A DNA stretch of 64,000 nt, taken from positions 20,306 through 84,305 of the forward strand of contig JADZEF010000110.1 in NCBI GenBank assembly GCA_020850695.1, written 5' to 3'. The notes beneath the pieces were generated by a model. It was not told where the DNA came from. It searched no databases and saw only the letters and a list, made by a program, of their open reading frames with translations. Shown here piece by piece: positions 1 to 9,847 of the stretch. This stretch comes from Planctomycetaceae bacterium (GTDB lineage: Bacteria > Planctomycetota > Planctomycetia > Planctomycetales > Planctomycetaceae). Every line of letters begins with the position of its first letter. Position 1 is the stretch's first letter. The translations under genes were made by a program, and so were the position numbers.

Positions 1-245
1 TGGCGCAACGTGCCGCCGAGCCCGCACTGAGGGCGGAGGAGAAAGTTCCCCACGTCGAGCAGGAAAGAGAGGGGCACCGGCGACCCGCCCGCGTTCATCC
101 GCAGATACCATTGATTCACGACATCCGTGAACTGCCTGCCGCGCCAGGCCGAAAGGGGGGTGAGGCAGAAGCAGAGCGAGTCGCGCGTGAAGTGCCAGAG
201 ATCGATCGCCGGACGGGAGGCGCCGTCGCCGGTTGGTGATGTCAT
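1..245 (-). CDS. Hypothetical protein, N-terminal part (runs off the window)
   Basis: The reading frame is open from an ATG at 245 to the window edge, giving 81 codons without a stop. The start is preceded by a purine-rich AGGGAGGG sequence about 7 bases upstream on the minus strand. The visible N-terminus holds a Trp/Phe-rich segment (DLWHFTRDSLCFCLTPLSAW) and no signal peptide or membrane helix. It starts 65 bases after the MoxR-type ATPase gene in the same direction, so it is probably in that operon. MoxR genes are commonly followed by von Willebrand factor A proteins, but the MIDAS motif is not in the part seen here, so no function is assigned. Confidence 0.6.
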   Translation of the reverse strand, partial: MTSPTGDGASRPAIDLWHFTRDSLCFCLTPLSAWRGRQFTDVVNQWYLRMNAGGSPVPLSFLLDVGNFLLRPQCGLGGTLR

Positions 246-310
246 CAAGGCCCTCCCTTTCACTCACAACGCGTTTTTCACTCCACGTTCGGCCATTGCG
301 CGACCATCGT

Positions 311-1420
<1,110 letters not shown>

Positions 1421-1424
1421 GGTC

Positions 1425-2804
1425 TCACTCGTCTTCTGTCGTTAGGGAAATGCGAAATTCGGACCGGAGGTCGGCCGTGGCGGGGACATGCGTCCGAAGA
1501 AACTGGCGGTAGGCGTCGTACCCGATGAGGCAGTCGCGAATGCGGACGATGGGCTCGGCCAGTGGGGCGGCCCCTTCGTCGAATCGCTGTGATGCGTGCG
1601 ACTCGAACTGGCGGATCGCCTGGACCAGCGGCTCGGCGGCCGCGCCCCGCGACGTCACCATTTGAAGGAGATGGCGAACCGCCGGCGGCGGCTTTGCAGC
1701 GCCACGGGAACTGCCGGCCTTTGACGACCGCCCGTCGCGACCCGCAGCCGCAGGTCTGGATTGCCTTGCCGGCATCAGCCAGTCGGACTCCAGCAGCTCC
1801 CACACGAGATGACCCACCAGGCGGCTTGCCGCCAGCCGCTGTTTGAGTTCGTCCAACGCATCGAGGGCCCGGAGAAGCGCCGCGAGAGCCGCCCCCTCTT
1901 CGGGCCGATCGGGATGCTTCGCGAGTCGATGAATCACTTCGGACGCGAGAAGCCGCCGCGCCGCCCCGCACCCCGAGCGTGTCGCGATGACGGGGACGTC
2001 GGGCAGTTCCTGCATGTGGACCAGTTCGACAAGGGCGGGATGAATCCGCGGGGCGTCGACGAGCTTCATCAGCCCGCTGTGCCGGACGACTGCGGCCGCA
2101 GCGCGTCCGAAGGCGGTTACTGGATGAAGGCCCGCCTCCCCATTCTCCGACTCGGGGAGGCTGGCGGTTTCTTTCGCCGTCCGATGCATCAGGGCGTTGG
2201 CCGTGCGGGCCGCCAGCAGGGCGATCCAGATGTCTCCCGACGCCTGGGGAACCTGACATTCGGAGAGAAGCTTGAGCGGGCTCGCGACGAGCCGGACATC
2301 ATCAATGTCGCCCCGCCGCGTCTTCGTCAGCCGGGCGAGCAAGGCGAACAGGTTCGCGAGCGCAGTCGCCGTCAGCACGCCGTCGACCGTCACCTCGAAC
2401 GTGTCCTCCGGGTCGATGAGGCACGAGCCGGCCGCGGCTTCGTTCGCCAGCTCGCACAGGCGCAACCGCAGGCCGCTGTCGAGCGAAACGACTCCCGACA
2501 GCAGGTGCAGACTTTGTCGGCGGACGGCAGGGCGGGGATCGGCCTGGGTGATCAAGCCGAGCGGCGAGTCCGGCAGCAGTGCTTCGAGCTCGAACGGCTC
2601 GGCGAGAGCGGCCGACGGCTTCACGACGGCCCCCGGCCGGCCGTCGTCCCCGGCGCGGATTTCGCTCGAAGAACGCAACTGCCGGCACCACTCCTCGGCG
2701 ATGGCCGTCAGCCGCCGCTGGAATCCGCGAATCGTCGGCGCTTCCGGCCGGGAGGCCGGGGCCGGTTCGACCGGGCGAGGGGGTTTGACGGGGCGGCGGG
2801 CCAT
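1425..2804 (-). CDS. Hypothetical protein of the chaperone/CHAT locus
   Basis: The 459-residue soluble protein has no recognised domain, signal peptide or membrane segment. It starts with a proline- and arginine-rich tail (residues 1-25). The middle is helical and alanine/leucine-rich, and a low-complexity basic Ser/Gly/Ala stretch lies near residues 350-375, before a charged C-terminus. It sits 28 bases after the zinc-ribbon/TPR gene and 4 bases before the MoxR ATPase gene. Such tight packing with a MoxR gene suggests a dedicated partner of the ATPase. In described MoxR-vWA systems the third component is a rapidly diverging protein, and this gene occupies such a position, but I cannot show homology from sequence alone. 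Confidence 0.7.
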   Translation of the reverse strand: MARRPVKPPRPVEPAPASRPEAPTIRGFQRRLTAIAEEWCRQLRSSSEIRAGDDGRPGAVVKPSAALAEPFELEALLPDSPLGLITQADPRPAVRRQSLHLLSGVVSLDSGLRLRLCELANEAAAGSCLIDPEDTFEVTVDGVLTATALANLFALLARLTKTRRGDIDDVRLVASPLKLLSECQVPQASGDIWIALLAARTANALMHRTAKETASLPESENGEAGLHPVTAFGRAAAAVVRHSGLMKLVDAPRIHPALVELVHMQELPDVPVIATRSGCGAARRLLASEVIHRLAKHPDRPEEGAALAALLRALDALDELKQRLAASRLVGHLVWELLESDWLMPARQSRPAAAGRDGRSSKAGSSRGAAKPPPAVRHLLQMVTSRGAAAEPLVQAIRQFESHASQRFDEGAAPLAEPIVRIRDCLIGYDAYRQFLRTHVPATADLRSEFRISLTTEDE

Positions 2805-2832
2805 GAAGGAGTGTTCGATTCCAGGAGCGGAG

Positions 2833-3237
2833 TCAGCCTTCCGTCGATTCAGGAGTCGCGGGAGACATGTCTGTGGTGACTGGAGACTCTCGAAGTACGG
2901 CGAGATGGGCGAGTGCTTTCGTCGGACGCGCGTCGTTCGGGCAGAATTGCCGGACCAGGAGCCAGCATTCGGCGGCGGCGTCCCACTGCCGTCGCTGGCA
3001 GGCGGCCTGCCCCAACAGCAGCCAGGCTTCCGGATCGGCGGGGCGGACGCTGACCACCGCGTTCAGCAGGCTCTGCGCCTTCGCAGCGTCTCCGCGCCGC
3101 ATCGCGGCCAGCGCGGAGTTGAACCAGGCGTCGGGAAGTTCTTCGAGCCGGGCGAGCAGTCGGACATTCGCATTGCACCCCGGGCAGCGCTCGGCGCCGG
3201 TGGAGCAACGTTGGGAACATTTCGGGCAACGGAACAT
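2833..3237 (-). CDS. Zinc-ribbon plus TPR-like small protein
   Basis: The 134-residue product begins with a zinc ribbon: MFRCPKC, then a second pair RCPGC about ten residues later. A helical TPR-like segment follows, including AWFNSALAAMRRGDAAKAQ and DPEAWLLLGQAACQRRQWDA. The ATG at 3237 was chosen because the zinc ribbon starts immediately after it. A longer form from a TTG at 3318 would overlap the Hsp70 stop by 14 bases and add a basic, Cys-containing tail. The gene lies 67 bases after the Hsp70 gene and 28 bases before the next one. It is probably an adaptor or scaffold in the same complex; a catalytic role is unlikely. Confidence 0.7.
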   Translation of the reverse strand: MFRCPKCSQRCSTGAERCPGCNANVRLLARLEELPDAWFNSALAAMRRGDAAKAQSLLNAVVSVRPADPEAWLLLGQAACQRRQWDAAAECWLLVRQFCPNDARPTKALAHLAVLRESPVTTDMSPATPESTEG

Positions 3238-3304
3238 CGGCGACTTGTCCGTCAAAGGCGGGAGGGAGCAAAGACAACGCAAACAGTCGCAACGCCGTCG
3301 TCGA

Positions 3305-5815
3305 TCAGAGCTCTTCAAGCACGCTCGTTCGTTTCCGCTCGCCAGGCCGCGCCAGTTGCTCGTTCGCGGGCTTCACGTACTTGTGATAGATCTCGCGAAA
3401 CTGGTCGCGCGCCCGGTCTTCGTCCGTGAGGTTCACTCCCTGAACGACCCTTTCCGCCTCTTCCAGTTTGTTCCGCAAGTCGTTCTTCCGGTCCGCGGGC
3501 AGGTGCCGCGACGCGTCAACCTTCTCGATCGTCTCCTCGATCTCCCGCATCAGAAATTCCCGCATGAGATGCGGGGGGGGCGGCGGCAGGATGTTGATCG
3601 CTCCGAGGACGTGCTGCACCGTTCCATGCAGCTGCTTCCACTCGTCGACGTTCCCTTCCTGCTCGACGCGGGGAATCTCGGCTTCGACGGTCGCGAGAGT
3701 CCGGTCGTAGTGCTGGTCGGCCAGCTCCGGCCGGGTTCTCAGCGCCTCGGGAAGGAGACTCCGAGCGGCGGCGATCATCTCCAGCAGTTCGGACTTCGGC
3801 GGAGAGAGGGCCGCGCCGCGGGGGAGTTCGTACTGGAGGAGGTCGAGCTGGCGGATCTTGAGGTAGACGGGAAACGGCTCTGGGAACCTTTCGGCCAGGA
3901 GATGCTCGGCCTCGGCGACCAGCCGGTCTCCTTTCGTGCCGACTTCCGTCTTGCGCGGGCCGGCGGGCGCATTCTCCAGCGCGTCGCGGTACTCGCGGCA
4001 GACGCGGTCGAAATCGAGCCGCAGCCGGTCGATCGGCGGGATTGTGACCGGCTTCATTGGAATCTTCTCGATCTTCTCCGCGCCGGTGGCCGGGACGCGG
4101 ACGGTCGCCGTGAGCTCGTACTCGCGGCTCACGGCGATGTTCACGTCGACGCGCGTCCGCGACGGAATCGGGCGGTCGAAATCGGAAAGGACGACGTCCG
4201 CGAGCTCGACGTTGTCCTGGTAAAGGGTAATCGGAAGCTCGGTCAGCTCCATCGCGGTGCGGAACGACTTCGTGCTGTCGCACGGCAGAAGCGAGCCTTC
4301 ACCGGCCAGCTGGCTCAGCTTCTTCGTGGTCAGCACCGCGATCGACTGGGCCAGCATTTCCGGGATCCGTCCGCCGCTGTTCGTCCGCGTCCCTTCGATC
4401 TGGAATACCACGTAATCCCGCTCGAAGATCACGCGCCCGTCCGGCGCCGAGATGTTGAGATGCAGGGCGTTCTCGTCGTTTTCGTTCAAGGGGACGTTCA
4501 CGAGGAACCGGCCATCGGCCGCCGTTGCCGAGAGCGCGGGCGAATCCTTGCCTCCGGTGACGGTGACGACCAGTCCGCCCACGGCGGGACATTCGGGAGT
4601 CGCCGTCACGGTCCCGCTGATGGAGACCGAGGCCTCGCCGACGCTGTCGGGAACATACCCCACCGCGACGTTCCCCTCGCGCGTCTCCTGCGTGGACGCG
4701 AGAACCGCCGCCCCGAGCGCGACGCTCAGGTCGAGCATGTTCTCATCGGGGTCGAGCGGCAGCCCGAATTCCTCGTGCAGCCTGTCCTGAAGGGCCTTCA
4801 GCCGGCACGAGCCTCCCACGAGGACGAGGTGGCCCAGATCCTGCGGGGTCAGGTTGGCCGCTGCAATGACGCGCTTCGTTTCATTGATGGTTTGATCGAT
4901 CTCCGGCTTGATCAGCTCGCGGAACGCGGACTGCGTCATCGAAAATCGCAACTGGACCGAACGCGGGGGGGTGCTGTCGTCTTCGAAGATGTTCGCCTCG
5001 ACCGCATCCCCTTTCGGAGCGCCGTCGCCCAGTTTTTTCTTGAGCTTCTCCGCGTAGAACATCAGGGTTGTCCACCGCGTGTCGCGCTCCGGCCACTCGC
5101 GATCGATGTGGATCTTGTATTTCTTCGCCTGCAGATCGGCCAGCATCAGCGCGGCGATCTTCTTATCGATGTTGTATCCGCCAAGCTCGCGGTTCCCTCC
5201 GCACTTCAGCCGCGTGTACGAATCGCCGACCTGCTCGAGGACGGTGACGTCGAACGTGCCGCCGCCGAGGTCAAATACGAGGATGTGGTTCTTCCCGGTC
5301 TCCACCGGCTCGCCGCACTTGTAGAAGGCGAGCGCCGCGGCGGTCGGCTCTTCAAGCAGCGCCACGACTTCCAGACCAGCCAGGCGTCCGGCCTCGCGGG
5401 TGTCCTTGATGGCGGGGACGTCGAAGTAGGCCGGGTGCGTGATGATGACGCGCCGGATGGGCGTCTCGGACTTCAGCGCCCGCTGGGCGACGTCGACCAT
5501 GTGCCGCAGGATGAGCGCCGACACCTCGACCGCGGTGAGCTCGCGGTCTCCCAGGCGGAAGGTCTTCGTCGTCCCCATGTACTTCTTGACGAAGCGGATC
5601 GGAGTGAGCCCCCGGCACGCGAGGTCGCGGGCGTCATCGCCGACGACGTCTTCCCCATCAAGCCGGCAAACCGCCGACGCCTGCGTCAGACGGGAGAACG
5701 CGTCCGCCAGCGCGGTGAACTCGCCGAAAGCGCTTCCAGCCTCATCAAAGACTCCAGGAACCGCGACGACGGAGTTCGTCGTCCCCAGATCGATGCCCAC
5801 CACATAATCTGTCAT
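3305..5815 (-). CDS. Hsp70/DnaK-family chaperone with Ig-like insert
   Basis: The 836-residue product starts MTDYVVGIDLGTTNSVVAV, the phosphate-1 motif of the actin-like ATPase. Phosphate-2 is at about 177-190 (HILVFDLGGGTFDV) and the adenosine motif at about 329-342 (HLVLVGGSCRLKAL). The nucleotide-binding domain covers about 1-378. An extra Ig-like/carboxypeptidase-regulatory-like beta domain (about 395-475) follows, then a substrate-binding beta domain (about 505-595) and a long helical lid (596-836). Housekeeping DnaK is about 640 residues, so this is roughly 200 longer. The start at 5815 has an AGGAG about ten bases upstream; a frame extending to 6028 has no N-terminal homology. The gene follows the GrpE-like gene by 50 bases. 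It is probably a dedicated Hsp70 of this locus, not the general DnaK. Confidence 0.9.
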   Translation of the reverse strand: MTDYVVGIDLGTTNSVVAVPGVFDEAGSAFGEFTALADAFSRLTQASAVCRLDGEDVVGDDARDLACRGLTPIRFVKKYMGTTKTFRLGDRELTAVEVSALILRHMVDVAQRALKSETPIRRVIITHPAYFDVPAIKDTREAGRLAGLEVVALLEEPTAAALAFYKCGEPVETGKNHILVFDLGGGTFDVTVLEQVGDSYTRLKCGGNRELGGYNIDKKIAALMLADLQAKKYKIHIDREWPERDTRWTTLMFYAEKLKKKLGDGAPKGDAVEANIFEDDSTPPRSVQLRFSMTQSAFRELIKPEIDQTINETKRVIAAANLTPQDLGHLVLVGGSCRLKALQDRLHEEFGLPLDPDENMLDLSVALGAAVLASTQETREGNVAVGYVPDSVGEASVSISGTVTATPECPAVGGLVVTVTGGKDSPALSATAADGRFLVNVPLNENDENALHLNISAPDGRVIFERDYVVFQIEGTRTNSGGRIPEMLAQSIAVLTTKKLSQLAGEGSLLPCDSTKSFRTAMELTELPITLYQDNVELADVVLSDFDRPIPSRTRVDVNIAVSREYELTATVRVPATGAEKIEKIPMKPVTIPPIDRLRLDFDRVCREYRDALENAPAGPRKTEVGTKGDRLVAEAEHLLAERFPEPFPVYLKIRQLDLLQYELPRGAALSPPKSELLEMIAAARSLLPEALRTRPELADQHYDRTLATVEAEIPRVEQEGNVDEWKQLHGTVQHVLGAINILPPPPPHLMREFLMREIEETIEKVDASRHLPADRKNDLRNKLEEAERVVQGVNLTDEDRARDQFREIYHKYVKPANEQLARPGERKRTSVLEEL

Positions 5816-5865
5816 CAGTCCTGTCTCCTCTCCGGCGCAGGATGGAATGGACTTGTCAGTGAATC

Positions 5866-6324
5866 TCAGTCGCGGGGCGGCCCCTCCAGATCGGCGATGC
5901 CTCGGGCGATCAGTCGCCCCGCCTGACGCACGACGGGACTCTGCTGGTAACTCACCACGGTCTCGGACCGAGACGTGTTCCGGCGGTACTGGCGAATATC
6001 GATCTGGTCGCTCCACTCCTCGTTCCATGTCTGCCCCGTGCGGTCCTCGACCGTCACGGCATTTTGTTCAAGGAGCGCGTCCAACCTGCACGCGAGCGTT
6101 TCGACGGCGTCGGCGGTCATCTCGGCGTGCTCGCGCCGGGCCGTGTCGACAGAACGTCGCAGATGAAAGCGGACACGGGCCAGCTCGGCCAGCAGCCCCT
6201 CGACGCGCTCGTCGAATTCGCGGTAGATCGTCGCGAGTTCGGCGCCGGCGATCTCCAGGAGCGAGTCCGCCTCGGGGAAGCGCAATCGGCGCGGTTCCAC
6301 CTCAAAGGGGAATGTATTCGTCAT
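5866..6324 (-). CDS. GrpE-like nucleotide exchange factor
   Basis: The 152-residue product has a long helix (about residues 18-86, coiled-coil-like, rich in Glu, Arg and Leu). A short beta-rich C-terminal part (about 88-146) ends PVVRQAGRLIARGIADLEG. This helix-then-beta layout and the closing P-V-x-x-x-G-R-L-I pattern are those of GrpE, the exchange factor that releases ADP from Hsp70. Similarity is weak, so the call rests on fold layout, length and position directly before the Hsp70 gene (50 bases). The ATG at 6324 was preferred; a second lies at 6330. It is the first gene after the AT-rich interval and may start a transcription unit running to the left edge. Confidence 0.6.
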   Translation of the reverse strand: MTNTFPFEVEPRRLRFPEADSLLEIAGAELATIYREFDERVEGLLAELARVRFHLRRSVDTARREHAEMTADAVETLACRLDALLEQNAVTVEDRTGQTWNEEWSDQIDIRQYRRNTSRSETVVSYQQSPVVRQAGRLIARGIADLEGPPRD

Positions 6325-6602
6325 TGGCATTGGCCCACCGGAGTCGCTGCACCGCCCACACGACGCGCTTGATTTGCCTGTCGAAATCCTCGACGCGGGC
6401 ATCCAGACCGGAACGAATCTGCCAACGTTCCAGGCTCTGAAGTGATGGGAACGGATGTCGACAACACTTTCCCATAACCCAACAGGCAACCTGAAACAAT
6501 CATTAACTCACGCATTTTTCTTAGAATCTTAATTCATGCCTGATCGGATGGTTCGACGAACTCACGACCGGTCCTTAGACCATGATGTCCAGTCGGATCG
6601 AC
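6325..6602. promoter_or_regulatory. AT-rich intergenic interval, likely internal promoter of the locus
   Basis: This is the longest gap (278 bases) within the CHAT-to-MoxR part of the locus. The part from about 6470 to 6545 is markedly richer in A and T than the surrounding coding DNA. On the minus strand a weak sigma70-like pair can be drawn: TTGTTT (6494-6499) and TATGGG (6471-6476) with 17 bases between, about 147 bases before the GrpE-like start. The base composition is seen directly; the promoter boxes are a guess. Confidence 0.3.
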
Positions 6603-7124
6603 TCAAATTCCCATTTCGTCCGCACGGTCTGGTAGCAGCGCGCTCTCGAACGCCTCCAGATCCGGATTCGCCGTGGGCCGGACGCCGGCATTGGCGTCCT
6701 GAGGAACCAGATCGACCAGGAACGCCGCATTGACGATCGGAAAGGGATCGAGCGATTCCGGAGCGGGGAACTCGATGGCCTCGATCGACTGAAGGGCGGA
6801 GTGGATTGCTGCACGATCCAGGCCGTGGACCGTGTGTGCCCACAGACGTTCCTCGAAATAGAACCTCTCGTTCGCCTTCAATCGCTCCGCCGTCGCCAGA
6901 TCGGATTCGGTGAGGGTCCGGCCGCGGACAACCGGTGGCCGCCCCGCGTCGAGTTGCTGTCGAAGCTGATGGCAGGCCTGGTCGAAGGCGTCGTACCCCG
7001 CATCGGGGTCGACTCCCAGAAGCGCGAATACGTTGTGGCGGTAGGCGTTGCGGTTCTCGAGCAGTTCCTGCACAAGCCGCAGCGTGCTCTCGGGCGCCGG
7101 ACCGCCCGCAGAAAGCTCTGACAT
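6603..7124 (-). CDS. Degenerate J-domain-like protein
   Basis: The 173-residue product contains NAYRHNVFALLGVDPDA (about residues 26-42) followed by a helix FDQACHQLRQQLDAG. A later segment ERLKANERFYFEERLWAH (about 80-97) follows. The first block looks like the opening of a J-like domain (NPFxxLGLxxDA) and the second like the helix that follows in J-related proteins working with bacterial Hsp70/GrpE pairs. The HPD tripeptide that stimulates Hsp70 is absent, so classical J activity is doubtful. The start has a GAGGAA sequence 5 bases upstream. The gene follows by 54 bases a gene whose product resembles the C-terminal part of the same family. This suggests a co-chaperone split over two genes. 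Confidence 0.5.
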   Translation of the reverse strand: MSELSAGGPAPESTLRLVQELLENRNAYRHNVFALLGVDPDAGYDAFDQACHQLRQQLDAGRPPVVRGRTLTESDLATAERLKANERFYFEERLWAHTVHGLDRAAIHSALQSIEAIEFPAPESLDPFPIVNAAFLVDLVPQDANAGVRPTANPDLEAFESALLPDRADEMGI

Positions 7125-7178
7125 GGCTCTTCCTCGCGGAGACCAACGTTTCGCTCTCGAACAGATCGATCCGTTCCC

Positions 7179-8558
7179 TCATCCGAGCATCGTGGAGAAT
7201 TGTTCGACCAATTGGGCGCTGACCTCATCCCGTTCGGCATTCAGCTGCCGCCGCGCATTCTCCAGATGCTCGCGTCCCTTCCTCGCATTTCCCGAAGCGG
7301 CCAGCTGCAAGGCCCGCAGCGCATTCAGGGCGGCAAACTCCGGATCGTTGGGGAGCGCGCTGTCCAGGAATCCGCCGAGAAATTGAACTGAAGAGCCGCT
7401 GGCCTGAAACAGCTCGGAGACTCGATGGATGACGGCTCCGACCAACCCATCCGCCCGCGAGCGGTTTCCGAACCGCCGTGCGGTCCGGGCGGAGCGGAGG
7501 GCCTCACACAAAGCGGGGATCCGCGCCTGAGAGGAGTCGTCCTTCCGCGCGGCTTCGGAGCGCAGTGCGGCTTCGACGCACGTGGCGTGGTAGTCGTAAA
7601 GGCAGCCTTCGATCGCCAGATTGCCGGGCGCGGCCCCTTCCAGCACGGGATGGCGGGCTTCCCTGGAGACGGATGCCAAAGCGGACATGGCCTTGGCCGG
7701 CTGGTCGACGTCGGCGTTCAACCAGTGCTGCGCTTCGCCGTTGGCGCTGCGACAGAGTGCGTGAAGCGCCGGCAGATAACCTTCCTCAAGTTCGAGAAAC
7801 CATCGGCACCGGTCGCGGTATTTCGGATGCTCTTCGGGGGGAGAGCCCGCGGACAATCGACCGACGATCTCGTCGAAGGTCTTCTTTCGCCAATGCTCGA
7901 CCAGTGCGGCATCGAACGGAGCGTCGCGGAGGACGATCCAGTGCTCGCGCGCGGATGCGAGCTGTCCGACGTCCAGGAAATCGCTGACGATCCGCGAGTG
8001 AATCTCCAGCAGCTGACCGGGAATCGTCCGGCGGACTTCTCCCGGTTCGACGCGCAGGAGCCGGTCGAGCAGCGGATCGGCGACCGCGGCCCGCCGGCGG
8101 GTTTCCCACCGCCCCGCAAGGCCTTTCCAGAAGGTGTCCGATCCCACGAGCTCGGACCAATGCTGAAGCCCCTGCCGCCACTTCGTCATCGTCTCCGGCG
8201 AGACGCTGCGGGATTGCAGATGGTCCTGAATCGCTCCTCCATGCGAGAGAACCGCCAGGTGGTGCAGCGCGAAGTGCTGGCCGGGATGCATGCGGTGGAG
8301 TTCGTCGAACAGGCGGATGGTCTCGATGCCGGGTTGCTCGGATCCGCCGCCGATGTCGCGCTGCAGGGCGCGGTAGGCCGCCAGGCACGGGTCGTTCCGC
8401 CAGACATCCTCAAGCGAGCGATTGAGGCTCTGCACGGCGTCTTCGAACGGGATCTCGTCGCCACCCTTCGAGACCGTTTTCCGGGCACGCATTTTCGCCG
8501 CCTGGTCCAGAAGCGCCTGGCGGCGGTTCCCTTTTCCATCATTCGCTTTCAGGGCCAT
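7179..8558 (-). CDS. Helical repeat protein, J-protein C-terminal-like
   Basis: The 459-residue soluble protein is predicted all-helical. A distinctive segment at about residues 95-150 reads HFALHHLAVLSHGGAIQD, later QHWSELVGSDTFWKGL. This HxLAVLxH followed by W...L..W..L....FW pattern occurs in the helical C-terminal parts of J-like proteins encoded next to Hsp70/GrpE. Here the J-like N-terminus is encoded separately by the next gene. The C-terminus (about 400-459) is a further TPR-like helical pair. The ATG lies inside the kinase gene (10-base overlap), so the two are translationally coupled. The co-chaperone interpretation is inference; the helical nature and the motif are visible. Confidence 0.6.
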   Translation of the reverse strand: MALKANDGKGNRRQALLDQAAKMRARKTVSKGGDEIPFEDAVQSLNRSLEDVWRNDPCLAAYRALQRDIGGGSEQPGIETIRLFDELHRMHPGQHFALHHLAVLSHGGAIQDHLQSRSVSPETMTKWRQGLQHWSELVGSDTFWKGLAGRWETRRRAAVADPLLDRLLRVEPGEVRRTIPGQLLEIHSRIVSDFLDVGQLASAREHWIVLRDAPFDAALVEHWRKKTFDEIVGRLSAGSPPEEHPKYRDRCRWFLELEEGYLPALHALCRSANGEAQHWLNADVDQPAKAMSALASVSREARHPVLEGAAPGNLAIEGCLYDYHATCVEAALRSEAARKDDSSQARIPALCEALRSARTARRFGNRSRADGLVGAVIHRVSELFQASGSSVQFLGGFLDSALPNDPEFAALNALRALQLAASGNARKGREHLENARRQLNAERDEVSAQLVEQFSTMLG

Positions 8559-9847
8559 GGGATTCCCAGTTCTTTCATGACGCGTTCCAGCTCTTCGGAG
8601 AGTTGTCGAATGACTTGTGGGCTGGCCGTTCTCGCGAGTCCGTCCTGGAGGATGTTGGCGGCCTTCTTCAGGAAGGCGGACCGGGGCGCGCCGGAAAAAC
8701 TCTCCGCCTGGGCGCGTTTGAGCCTTGCCTCGAAGAGAGGCCGCAGCCCCGCCGCCTCGGGATTCTTCGCCAGGTCCTCGATCAGCTTTTCCGCGCCGGG
8801 CCAGTCCCGAGTTCGGAGCGCGAAATCAAACTCCCGCTGCGCGAGCGACGTGCCATTCGTCGGCGGCCGTTCTCTGGGTTGAGAGGCGGTGCTGGTCTGG
8901 AGGGTCGGCGGCAACCCCTCTGACAGAAGTTCGAGATCCACCAGCAGCGGCACGGCCGATTCATACCGCTGGGACAGGTCCGGCGCGATCATGCATTCGA
9001 TCACCTTGAGGAACGCCGCGCCGCACTTCGCGTCCGTCCCGGAACCGCGAAGCTCCGGAAACTCGGACCGTTCGATGGGGATGGCGTTGCGGCGCGCGTC
9101 CCGGTGCATCGCCGTGAGCCGCTGAGTGAGCGCGGGGTCGTCCTTGTCCAACATCGCACCGACACCGTCAAACGGCCCTTCCCCACGCAGCATCGCGAGC
9201 GCCATCAGGCCCATCGCATAGACGTCGCAGGCCTTCGCCGTCGCGAAACCATCCAGCTGTTCCGGCGACGAATACGCCAGCGTTCCCCCGCACGGACCCT
9301 CCTGATCGAGGCGGCCCCGGAAGACTCCGGCCAGCCCGAAGTCCCCCACCTTGATCTGATCGTGCCCCTCGCTTTGAAACAACAGGATGTTGTCGGGCTT
9401 CAGGTCGCTGTGGACGAAACCTCGCGCATGCATGTAGGCAATCGCGCGAGCGATCTGCGTCAGGTAGTGGAGCGTTCCGGCCGGAGTGAAGCGTTTGAGT
9501 TGCCTGAGCCGGCTGCTCAGGCTTCCCCCCGGCGCCAGCTCCATCGCGATGAAAGCCGCCGGAGGCGACCCGCGCGTCACGCCGAGATCGAACACCGTGA
9601 GGAAATGCTGCCGGATCCGCCAGTCGTTCAGGTCCGAGAGGAGTTTCAGGAGCTGGATCGCTTCATTCATCCGCGCGCCGACGTTGTCCGGAGTGATCTC
9701 CGCTCCGAACAGCACCTTCAGGGCGACCTCGCGCAGCGGATGCCCACAGACGACCTGCTCGGCGCGGTAGACGCAGCCGAAGGCCCCGCGGCCCAGCTCG
9801 GTGACGCAGCGATAGCGGCCGTCGAAGAGATCGATCGAGGGGATCAT
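8549..9847 (-). CDS. Ser/Thr protein kinase (Hanks type)
   Basis: The 432-residue protein has a glycine loop GRGAFGCVY (19-27), the ATP-binding lysine in VALKVL (K44), a catalytic loop HSDLKPDN (146-153), DFG (169-171) and an APE-equivalent SPEQ. All catalytic residues are present, so it should be active. The HxD motif is HSD, not HRD, so activation-loop control may differ from RD kinases. Residues beyond about 300 form a helical tail without a membrane segment, so it is cytoplasmic, unlike many PknB-type receptors. The start overlaps the stop of the Clp ATPase gene (ATGA), implying coupled synthesis. Likely targets are neighbours in the locus; the phosphatase-sigma protein upstream is the obvious opposing enzyme. 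Confidence 0.92.
   Translation of the reverse strand: MIPSIDLFDGRYRCVTELGRGAFGCVYRAEQVVCGHPLREVALKVLFGAEITPDNVGARMNEAIQLLKLLSDLNDWRIRQHFLTVFDLGVTRGSPPAAFIAMELAPGGSLSSRLRQLKRFTPAGTLHYLTQIARAIAYMHARGFVHSDLKPDNILLFQSEGHDQIKVGDFGLAGVFRGRLDQEGPCGGTLAYSSPEQLDGFATAKACDVYAMGLMALAMLRGEGPFDGVGAMLDKDDPALTQRLTAMHRDARRNAIPIERSEFPELRGSGTDAKCGAAFLKVIECMIAPDLSQRYESAVPLLVDLELLSEGLPPTLQTSTASQPRERPPTNGTSLAQREFDFALRTRDWPGAEKLIEDLAKNPEAAGLRPLFEARLKRAQAESFSGAPRSAFLKKAANILQDGLARTASPQVIRQLSEELERVMKELGIPWP

Noticed and set aside
2867..5926. Open frame of about 1000 codons on the plus strand
   Set aside because: It lies antisense to the Hsp70 gene, whose motifs are unambiguous. Its product is Arg/Gly/Ala-rich with no domain. 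Such long shadows are expected in very GC-rich DNA.
6603..7124. Classical DnaJ
   Set aside because: No HPD tripeptide, no G/F region and no zinc-binding CxxCxGxG repeats are found; only a J-like start and a later helix resemble the family.
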